NCBI GenBank assembly: GCA_035772405.1
Contig: JAYKKM010000180.1
Location: forward strand, 841,001 to 905,000
DNA length: 64,000 nt
Direction: 5' to 3'
Source: Chrysogorgia sp. JL179-B06
Lineage: Eukaryota; Cnidaria; Anthozoa; Scleralcyonacea; Chrysogorgiidae
Both the position numbers and the translations under genes were made by a program. The notes beneath the pieces are model-generated. The model saw only the letters and a list, made by a program, of their open reading frames with translations, did no database searches and was not told where the DNA came from. Shown piece after piece: positions 50,601 to 62,500 of the stretch (the stretch's first letter is position 1; each line of letters opens with the position of its first letter).

Positions 50601-53600
50601 CGTCCGTGTTGTGACGTCGGCAAATTCACCAACTTCCCAGTCAATTATAACAAAATAGCGGGTATACAACAAAATAGCGGTAATAGGTATTACAACAAAA
50701 TAGCGGATGACAAGATTATATATATTTGGTCAAAATTAGCGCTGTTATTTTGTAAAAGGGTAGTTTTGTTTCCTTGAATTACCTTGGTAAGCCTGTTTGT
50801 TAATCAGAATGTCAAAAATGTGTAATTATGATTTTTGTTTTCATCATCCTTTAAGACTCGAAATCGAGTACAAGTTTGTTTCGTACTAGCACTCGTTCTC
50901 GTACTTGAAAAGTATTCATTAAGCAGGATCAATTAAGGTTGTGGGATTTCTAATCATGCAACGATTTTATCTGTAACATACGATGAAACCACGCTCTGAA
51001 TTGTTATTCTATCTCAATAAAGCATAGAAGTAATAATAAGAAGTATACACACAAGAGAAACGTGAAGAAAATTTAGTTTAAAAACTCACTGTCACAACTC
51101 GTTCCTTATCAACGAGATTTCACTCAAAACTCGTCGTACATGCTACCATAGACCGAATTTAAAATCTCGTACTCGATTTCGTACTCGTTGTCGGTGCTTA
51201 AACTCCCTAATGCAACTATGGGGCGTTTCGACTGGGAATTGTATTTCCAACGACCTCTGTATAACTAGATCAGTGATCTAGCCGACAAAATTAAGGAGCC
51301 GTTGATGAGATCTTTGGTCACGAGTTCGGTATATATTGGTAAAGCAATTGGTCACACAGACGTCGCTCCTTCTTCGGTCGGTCTGTATAAAAACCTAGTC
51401 AGGCAAATACTTTTCCCGTACAAACTTCGCACTTGGTTATCTGCAATATTTCCACACAGTGAGGTCCCTCGTGGATGCGAGGTTGGCAAGAACAAAAAAT
51501 AGATGACATACCTTGAAAGAAGAGTGAAATATTCTCCACTGTTCTCCGGATTATCTTCCACAATAGTCTAGAGGACATCAGAACATAGATTTAATATAAC
51601 TTTGCTTTTGATTGGCTGTTGTGCGTGCTCCATTTCTCAATGGAGCGCGGGAATTTCAAGCGTAAGTTAAAGAAAGTAACTTTGTAACTGTAACAAGTTA
51701 CTTTTTTGTCTTGTAACTTTTACTGATAACTAATTACATTTATCCTAATGTAACTGTAACTTATAAAAGTAACTGTTACATCACTGAATATATCCAGTAC
51801 TTTTGAGAACTTAGCAGCTTTCTTATTTATTCTATATCCTAACCCCCATTTTTTTTGGTTTAGAATAAAAGCACTCCTAAAATAAGGAAGGATGTTCTTT
51901 TAAATTTTGGCGATAGCTGTTTTTGTTCTTAAGTTATTCAAGTTTTTGTAATATGCAAATAAGGCATCTGATGACATAAGATAAGGAAAGCAGAATTGTC
52001 GAAGATCTATATCTTCAAAACCATTCATCAAACTTTCTCCAAACTTTGCATGTATTTACAGACAAATAAACTAAAAAAGACAGTTCAAGTTATGCAGTCG
52101 TCGTGGTAACCGATTTGTTTCCAGACCTCTAAATTCAGGCTCAAATCTTTGTTTTCTGCCATAGCAGAGTTTACTACAACTTCACACTTTAGTATAAGAT
52201 TAGTTAAGTTTGTAGCATCTTCCTTCAATATTACCAACTCCAAAATGATCAGCACTTGAGAGAAAACAAATAGATTTGTTTTTTAAATTAAGAGGTCTGG
52301 AAACTAATCGGTTACCATGACGACTACATAACTTGAACTGTCTTTTTTAGTTTATTTGTCTGTAAATAGATGCAAAGTTTGGAGAAAGTTTGACGAATGG
52401 TTTTGAAGATATAGATCTTCGACAATTCTGCTTTCCTTATCTTACGTCATCAGATGCCTGATTTACATATTACAAAAACTTGAATAATTATTTTAGGAGT
52501 GCTTTTATTCTAAACCAAAAAAAATTGGGGTTAGGGGCACTTAAAGAGGTACCTTAAGATACGTACCGTCAAAACAGAAAACAACAAGGTTATAAGAAAA
52601 ATAAGAGGTCTCTGCCCAGATGAGCATCTCGTAGCCATTAGGAAGAACTGTTCAACAACGTACCACCTGACTGAGCTGAAAAAAAACAAGAAAACGTCGC
52701 GTCGATCATTCGTATTTTAAAGATATTTTAGCTACAGTAAAAACCCGCGTATACGAACCACCATTTTTCGAGTTAGCCCAAAAAGGTTCTAAAATAAGTG
52801 GTATTTACTTGGATTTTAGGCTATTTAGGTTCTTAAATAGGTTCTTATTTTTTTCGAGGAAAGGGTGCTTGCTGTTGGTCCAACAACTAGCTCAAAATGG
52901 GTGTGGTCACTTGCTTCTGTACTAATATGACCACATAATAAAAAATAACCTTACCCTGCTCTGATTTATGTCCAGTTCCTTTAGGTAACAATTAAACTGC
53001 AGTGATGCATGCAGGGAAATAAAATGTGAACTGTGTTGCAGTGTTAAGGTTAGTTTCCACTCAGGAAAATCTTCCGCAGGACAGGAACGGACAGGGAAGT
53101 TTTCTTTGTCTTGTGAGCTCTCGGTTGGAACTAACGACTTTAACACAAAGGAAACTTTCGTGTCGGTTCCGGTCCTGCGGAAGATTTTCCTGAGTGGAAA
53201 CTAGCCTTTACTGGGAAGTATTTTAAAAATAATTTAAAGGGTATATGAAACGAAAATTGAGATGACTTTTTTATTGATTTATTTGAGAGAACTCCCAAAA
53301 CGATAAAGAATGGCTTTTTGCAGTTCTTTCATATCTTATCTCGTTCTTGAGTTATTCAAGGTTGCATAATATGACCTATGACGTCACTAGTTGTACTCAC
53401 ATTATGCCAATCTGAAAATGAAGCATATCTTCAAAACTATTGAATAAAATTGCTTGAAACTTTGCACAAGTATACAGTTCACTAAATTGAATATCCCATG
53501 TCAACTTTATCGTTGCCATAGTGACAGATTAGTTACCAGACTCCTTTCTACCTGAATCAAAAAATTCTATTTTCTAGCACGCCCTGAAAAAATTATTATT

Positions 53601-56600
53601 TGAAGTTGCCCTGTTTTGTTGGCAATGCTATTGAAAATATACTTCACTAGACCACAGTCAAAAATTGTTCTATAAATGGCAGAAAATAAAGAAATGTTTT
53701 AAAGGTTGAACGGAGCCTGGGAACTAATCTGTTACTATGGTAACGATAAAGTTGAAACGGGCATATTAACTTTAGTGAACTGTATACTTGTGGAAAGTTT
53801 CAAGCAATTTTATTCAATAGTTTTGAAGATATGCTTCATTTTCAGATTGGCATAATGGCGAGTACAACTAGTGACGTCATAGGTCATATTATGCAACCTT
53901 GAATAACTCGAGAACGAGATAAGATATGAAAGAACTGTCACAAGTCATTCTTTGTCATTTTACGAGTTCTTTCTAATAAATCAATAAAAAATTCATCTCA
54001 ATTTTCGGTTCATATACCCTTTAACATAATGTCATTACCAAAAATACAAAATGTGCAAAATTTCGTGTTTTTATTTTCAGTTATTTATTTTTATTTATTA
54101 TTTTTAAATAAGAACCTGTTACAATTCTTAGGCTAAAAAGGTTCTTATAAAATGGGAGGCAAATTTTAGCCTGAAGGTTCTTAATTCACAGGTTCTTATA
54201 CGCGGGTTTTTACTGTATTTCATTAATTGACGATATAAAGTACCGTAGTGTGCTGCGTAGGCAGTGTTTTAACAGGGAATGCGCATGAGGGACTGGAAGG
54301 GGGAGGCTTTAGCCCAGAGAGGGCTTCAAATTAAAAAGTTAAAGAATCTGACTTTCATACTTCGTGACAGCAAGACTTTAATAGGTTTAGTTATTTTTAA
54401 CAGTCATCCACAGCGTACATATGCACGCAGTGTTTATAAAAGCATTGTTAAGTTAGAATCTGTTTAAAAAAACCGATTGTTGTGTTTAGCTTTTGAATTG
54501 TTTACGTTGGGCTGTCGATTTACGCTATTGAACCATGCCGTAGAATCGCGCTTGCTGTGCATTAAGTACTGTTTAATAAACGAGCAGCAGTGTTTTATCA
54601 GATTTAAAACACGAGGGTGTAGCCCGAGTGTTTTAGATCTGATAAAACACGTGCTGCAAGTTTATTAAACGGCTTGAAAAACGACCCATTTGATAAGTTC
54701 ATTGGCGTAGTAATTTTGGAAAGCAATGTTGTCTAAGCCGAGAAAATCAAAGATAAAGTTTATGTAAATTAGGATGAAATTTTAAACGCATATAAAACCT
54801 ACAACACTGTAGTGATTTCCTTTGTGATTTCCTCGTGAATTATTAATGAGTTTTTTAAGTTATAGTTATTAAATTCAAAGGTTTGGTTAATATTAAATTC
54901 AATGATGAGATGGATTAAAAAATATGGATCTTAATTTTTCTGTTTAAACGTTTTTTATGTTAAAGCATTTTGAAAGCAAAATGCAAGTAATAGCCGTTTC
55001 GGAGCCTTATAATTCAAAACATTTCGGGGGATCATGCCCCCGGTCCCCCTAGACGTTTCTCAGCAAAACTGTGACTTTTACTCATCTCTAGTATCCCACA
55101 ATACAAAGCGCGGGTACATTTTTTGAGATTCGCGATCCGTGTATTCCGTCACACAATTAAATAAAAAATATTCTTAAAAAAGTACTGATTCAGGATCTGA
55201 CTCAATGAAGAGTTTGAAACGAATAATGCTTGGCGGCTTGCGATACTCGATGTAAATGTGGGATTGTCACAAATTGAACAAAACAATTGAAAGTTTCTGC
55301 TGCCATGAAAAGGCAGTAGAATATGATGGCAAACTAAAATCTGTTCAAGAGCAAGGTTTCAATTGCGTGTCAAGTTTACCGTCTTTCGTGCAAAACTTCT
55401 TGTCACAAGATCTACTTGAAATTGACATCTTTCAATATTTGGAGCAGAACTGGCCACTGGATGACGACGATCTTGCGTATCAAGTCTGGCAGTACATAAC
55501 GGTGGAAGCCATGAGTAGAGCGAGGCCGTACCCCGGTTGTGACGTACGAAAGAACTTTTTGTATAAATTAGCATATTGAAATGAATAAATGTTTACACAT
55601 TCAAAATGGCAGACAGATCTGGTTTTTGAAAAAAGACAGATCTGGTTTTTGAAAAAAGACCGATCTGGTTTTTGAAAAAATATAGATCTGGTTTTTTTCT
55701 CTTTCAAGAGAAAAATTTGACGTTTAGTACTGTACTCATGGATAGTTACTTGAAGAAAAAAGAATGTGAAAATATATTAACAACGTCTTTTAACTAGCCT
55801 TTTAACTAGCCGTTTGTGTGTCGGCAATTTAAAAGAATCCTCGCTTCCTGACAAAGTTATAAAGGTTAATTTATATGCGGATAAAATAATATATAAAATG
55901 GCTAGTTCAAGAGGTCTATATAATCGTCCCTATCGTCCGAGTCGTTACAAAAAGTGCGCAGACAATCGGGACGAATGTATGCATATAATCTCCCAATAGC
56001 GTACCGTCTGCCTGCTATTAATAGCTCATAATTAACTCACAAATTATTGCAAATGAGCTATTTTTTTTTGTTTTGGTCGCAAGAATTATGGGTAAATGCG
56101 GACAAACATGGGTACTGACGTCATCTCGACGGAGTGCTATTGTCTGCGCACTTTTTGGAAAGACTCGGACGATCGGGATTATTGCACGATAAGCACAAAA
56201 ACAATAACTTCAAAAACGTTCGTCGAGCTCATGGTTGCAAGTTTGAAAACATGGTTGCATGGTTACAAGTTTGAAAACGAGACGCCTTTCTTGTCTTTTT
56301 GCGGCTCTCATTAATTGGAATTGGGTGATATAGCACAAACACTCATATCCGAAATCGAATGGTTGGCAACAGCCTGACTTACCCATTATTACAGAGTAAC
56401 ACTAGATCAGTGATAAAACTTTGCCACGACCGATCTTTACTTAACGTCTCCAAGTGTTTAGGACATATTGCCAAGCATAATGTTAGTACCTAACAAAACA
56501 GTATAGTTGAAATGATCATAAATACCACAGCCTTTTTAGATTACGAATGTTACAAACATAGGGGCCGATTACATGGAGACTTTCAACACGAGCTGATATA

Positions 56601-59479
56601 TCAGCACGGCCTTATAAACAAATCACTTAAAAATTGATGTACGGTGACATTGCGAAAATTTCAGACTGGTTGTAGCCTGTGCACATCCGGTTGCCGCTAC
56701 CCAGGATGAAAATTTCGAATGTAATCGCTCAAAAATTCCAGCCCGGGCTGATATGAGCGCGTGAAAGTTCTTCGTTTACAGAAGCTTCTTCACAATTTCC
56801 GGGTTTCAACCCGGGCTGAAATTGTTCATGTAATAGAAGTGTTTTTCAGTAGGTTTTTTGTAAGCTTTTATCGTATATTGTTAGAATTTGTTGAGTAAAT
56901 CATACTTAAGGTTGCAAATGTTTTGCTGAGCAAGCTGTGTTAAGTTGTCAATTACTCAGAAAAACTCTGAGCTCCAGATGCAGCCAGAAGGTTGTGGGTT
57001 TGAATCCTTTCTGGAACTCAGTGTTTTTCTGAGTATTGACAATTTAACACAGCTTGCACACTACCTAACTTAACGAAATTATATACTTGTTCTTCAATTC
57101 AACGTATTTCTAACTAGTCAGATAGTTTTACCTCAACTGCTTCTTTGCAGGTGTCAACATCATCAGATTCTAAGAATTTATTCGCAACGTCAATCTAAAA
57201 CAAAGCAGACAAAATTCTGATTAATCGCAGTGTGTAAATATACCTTTAAATAACAAATTCAAATATACTTTAAAATTTAAATGCTGAGTGAAAAGGGCGT
57301 TACAAATAATGAAGGATGGCGTTTACCATTTTTCAATATCGATTTTCGTTCTGAGTTATTTGGTCTTTTTGTAATATGCAAATAAGGTAGTGATGTCTTA
57401 AATTCGGACATATCTTCGAAATTAACAACCACTTGAAACTTTCCATGTGGATACAGACCACCAAACTCAAGAACATCGTTCAAGTTTTATTGTTTCCATT
57501 GTAACAGATTAGTTTCCAAAACTCTAATTTCCTTTATCAAAAACCTTGGTTTTCTGCCATAGTAGGCTTTGCACCAGCTTCAAAATTCAGTTTCTAATTG
57601 GTTAAGTCAGTGGAAATATGCTCAACCAGTACCAACCCGAAAATCTTGTCTGGAAACCAATCTGTTACTATGGCGACCATAAAACATTTAGATGTTCTTC
57701 AGTTTGGTGGTCTGTGTCCACATGCAAAATTTCAAGTGGTTTTCCTGCTCAAGATACAGGTATGTCCGACTTTAAAATTGCCCCAATGCTGTAGGTCGAA
57801 ATTGACGTCATCACTATTTGCATATTACAAAAGAACCAAATAACTCAAGAACAAAAATCGATATTGAAAAAGGGTTAACGCCATCCTTCATCATTTGTTA
57901 CGCCATTTCAAACAAAACAAAGATAATTTTCAGGGTTAGGTGCACTTTAAGCTGGATTCATGTGCGTGCAACCAAGAGGTAAACCATTCAACTTGTACAA
58001 TAGCAAAACACAAGGTCAAACGTCGAACTTCACATGTGCCGAACTCAATGCAAATGAGCTTAAACAAAAGACGATTTAGGCACATGTGAAGTTCGACGTT
58101 TGCTGATCTGGGCTTTAATACAATACAGCTTGAAAGCAGGATTTCAGACCCCATCCACACGTATACGTTTTCCCAGCGTTTTCATATTGTTTCAGGTAAT
58201 GGACCATTGTTTTCTGCTCCCCTGAGGACTGAGAACAATATAAAAACGCTATGAAAACGCATACGTGTGGACATGGCCTCATTAAGCGAATATAGTCGTG
58301 TGGACAAGCGCCGATGACATTTCTATTGTACAAATTGAATGGTTTTCTACTAGGATGCACACGAGGGCTCATAAAACAAAAGGAGAAAGTCGTTCGTTTA
58401 ATAAGTCCAGCTTAAAGCTGGTCTTCCACTTGGCGAATTTGATCTCATGAACCGAAATTTCGTTTGTCAAAATTGAATAGATGGATAATTAGTTCCTGCC
58501 ACGCGAGAATAACATAAGACAATAGAAAAAGTCTCTTTACGCAAACAAATTGCCTAGTAGAAAACCAGCTTTATGTCATTTAAGGCGGTGTTACACTGCG
58601 CAATGTTTCACGCAACGTGTCTCGCAATGGCTCAATCTGCTACGTTGCAGTTACATGAAAGGGGGTGTTACACTATAGGCAACGATTAGTACAACTTGAC
58701 TCGCAAAGTTTCGCCATATGTGTTTGTGACAAGGTACGCATGAGCATGCACGGAGTCTTCAAAGAGGCCGAAAATTTTAAAACAAGTTGTAGATAGGGTG
58801 TTCCATTGTGCAACGCTAAAACGTTGCTGCAATCATTACAGAAAGTAACTTGCAGTAACTTGCAGCAACTTGGTAGCAACTTGTGTAGCAATAATTTTCG
58901 TCGTTGCAAGGTATGTTACACCCTGCAATGGTTTTGCAATGGTGTTGCGAGACAAGTTGCACGAAGCATTGCACAGTGTAACATCGCCTTTAGTCAATTG
59001 TTAAAGGAGCGATGAAAAATTGTGCTGCGATTTTTCCCCAGAAAATCAACATACTCCACCAAATAAGTACACTTAAATAATAAAGCAATGTAGTAAATTT
59101 AAGGTTGCAAACTTTGAGCTTCTTTTCACAAATGGCGACAATCCATTAATGGCAGTCACGCAAAACGATCAAATTTGTGAAATAAACTCAGCTTTAATTT
59201 TTTTATTTCACTTCAATATTAAGTGGACGAAGTTATTTGGTGCTGTAAACCGAATTTTCAACGCAGTGGCACTTTACCTTTTCGAACGCTTTATGAATGT
59301 CTTCTTGTGTAGCATGTAATAAATCCATCATGCCCCCAGCAGCCGTCCAAGACAGTTTTTGAATGGCCTTTACAACTTCCATATTGGGTTCATGTGTAGA
59401 TGCCTAAAACAAAAATAAACGGACCTCGTATATAGCTTTAAATATTTAATAGAAATTGGTAAGAGAATCATCCTGATTT

Positions 59480-59510
<31 letters not shown>

Positions 59511-62500
59511 ATATGAGAGGATTTAATATTATAAAATAACAAGTGTGCTACGCGTGTGCTGATTGGCTAATACCCGTGTTTGGATCAGGTTATCCAAACA
59601 CGGGAATTTTGAGGTCGTGTCACACAAAAAGCAATTCATGCCGGCCCATCATCATTTTTAAACATTAACATTCTACATAGTATGCACAATAAATATAAAT
59701 AAAATATAGCAATCTTCCCTGTTAATTTTCACAAGATTTTGCAAAAATAGGCCGAAAATATATAGGAAATTATAAGTATTTAAAGTGGACAAAGCAACGC
59801 TAAAGCGAACGAGAATTTCCGTATAATTTATGAAGACGAAGTTTACCTTATTGAAAATTTCAATAAAACCCAAAAAAGACAACACTTTTATAGACATAGT
59901 CTACCAAGAGAACATGGAAATGGTGTAAAATGTTTATTTTAGTTCTCGTCGGGCAGGATATTCACGAAGAAACCATTTATTTTGTTCCTGTAGCCAACAA
60001 AAAATCACCGGCGAATTTAATATGTATATGGCAAATCACTGACTGTTCTGACCGTGTCTCATTAGCTCAAAGGTCAGAGCGCCGAAACGTTGATTCGGAG
60101 ACCAGGGTTCGATTCCCGGTTGGGGCAGTCACTTTTTCCATATATGTATTTGACAATATATATATATATATATATATAAGCCTTGTTTATTTTATTTCAT
60201 CTCGTCTTACTCTGATGAAAGGCTCCGCTCGAAACGTCAATATTTCGGAACTAAAATCTAATTCACCACCAACCTCGTTCCCAGGGCATTTTCACTCCAC
60301 GGTGGAAGGTCGGCGAAAATGGCCCTGGGATCGGCTGATCACATGACACCCAGAATTTCTGGGTGTTTACACTTTATATATGATAATTTTTGTGGTCTTT
60401 GTTCCATTGCCTTTGTCTACTTTGTTGACCTGAATAATTGAGAAATATTCAATGCTCTTCAGAGTTGTTCATGTCAGCATTCGTCGGCATGAAAGCAGCT
60501 AACAAGATTAATAATCCACCATACATCCATGGTTATCTTTTACAAAAGGTATGAAGAAGTAATAGATCAAACACGAGTTTGAGTGTTTCATCAGGGGTTC
60601 CAAACACGAGAAAACAAATGAAAACCGAGGGCGTAGCCCGAGGTTTTTATTGTTTTCGAGTGTTTGGAGTCCCCTGATGAAACACGACAAACGAGTGTTT
60701 GATCTAGCTTCTCAAACGAGTATTCCTTTAGCGATTTGCTCCCATAGCGATTTTATTTTAATATGTAGATTAAGAAATGTGATCCAGTTCACTAGGAAGT
60801 TTCCTACAGGTTTTCATTGGGTATCAAAACTCATGCATGTGATGCGGTATACGTTCATGGATTGGCTATGATAATTCATGAATTATTAATGAGTTTGAGA
60901 AGCATATATCCAATTTAGCGAAAGCTATATCACTTCAAATTTGCTGTAAAATTTGAAGACAGCATTCAGATTTAGATGAATAAATTATACTCCGCTGAAT
61001 TAGTTTTATAACAAGCCAATCGGGTTATAGAATGGACCAGCCGATCCGAGGGCCATTTTCGCCGACCTTCCGCTGTGGAGGCAAAATACCCTGGGTACGA
61101 GGTTGATTCACCACCTTTTTACTTTGCTATATATCCAAAATACTGCCTATGCAGCATTCTACCTTTTTATATCTTTAAAGCCCATTTTCAACTTCACCAT
61201 TTCGCTCGCCGCTTGCGAATTTTTATTGTTGTCATAGTAATAGATTAGTTTCCAAACCTCTAAATTCCTGTATCAAAACCTTCGTTTTCTGCCATAATAG
61301 GCTTTGCATCAACTTCAAACTTCAGTTTCTTATTGCTTAAGTCAGTGTAAATGTGCTCAACCAGTATCAACCCGAAAATATTTAACACTGAAGAGAAAAC
61401 AAGTAATTTTGTATTGGAAATTAAGAGGTCTGGAAAACAATTTGTTACTATGGCGATTGGCGACCATAAAACGAAGAACGATGTACTTCAGTTTGGTGGT
61501 CGGTACCAACATGCAAAGTTTCAAGTGCTTTTGTTAGTTAATTTCGAAGATATGTCCGATTTTAAGACTTGCAGCAATGCTGTTGGTCGTAATTGACGTC
61601 ATGCATCACTACCTTATTACAAAAGACCAAATAACTCAAGAACGAAAATCGATATTGAAAAACGGTTAGCGCTATCCTTCATCGTTTTTAACGCCCTTTC
61701 AAACAAAACAAAAATAATTTTCGAGGTAAGGTACACTTTAACTGCCTTCTCTCGAAACGTTAGACCTACAACACATATACTATTTCAACAGTATACCAAC
61801 CTATTAGAGTTTTCGATTTGTAAATAAAACTTACTTCATCCGAACAATGACGACCAAGAGATAAAGCACAATTCCTGAGCACACACTCAGATACAGGATG
61901 AGGAATACATTGTAAAGCTTGTTGCAATGTGACCGCTGCATTGTGGGTTTCACTCGCAATTTCTGAAGAGCGAGGAGTACCATCGGGTCGCAGTGCCTCG
62001 GCAACCAAATAAACTTTTGCATAGGCAATAGTAGTCAATAAAAATTTAGTAATTTTCAACATCGCCAAATACGCTGACCTAAACAAAGAAAGGAAAACGA
62101 AAATGCAAGGTTATACGATCACTTTAAAGGACATTGGTAACAAAAAATAACTACCTTTTCGATCAAAGTACGTAACTTAAATAGCCGGAATATAATAGTT
62201 TAAGGTTGTAAAAATTGCTAACCTGAATTATTGTCCGCCATTTTGGAATTATTTTCGATATGCGTGTGACGTCACAACCGAAGTAAAGCGAAATGTTTAT
62301 CTAGACATCCTCGTGTCTTTATAAATGTCGTGTCTTTATAAATGTCGATTTTTTGGAAAGTCGATTTTTGTCAATGTCTTCCTTTTTCAATTGAATCGCA
62401 CCATTTTAAAAAACATTCGGCTTAAACTCGACTACCCACAGAGTAGTTTGATCAGGCTTACCCCGAGTGTGACGTCACCAACTCCCCTGTTAATTAGGCA

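Noticed and set aside
60056..60127. Functional tRNA-Asn gene
   Set aside because: C instead of T at position 33, a mismatch in acceptor and T stems, and an unusual loop; pseudo-tRNA or SINE head is safer.
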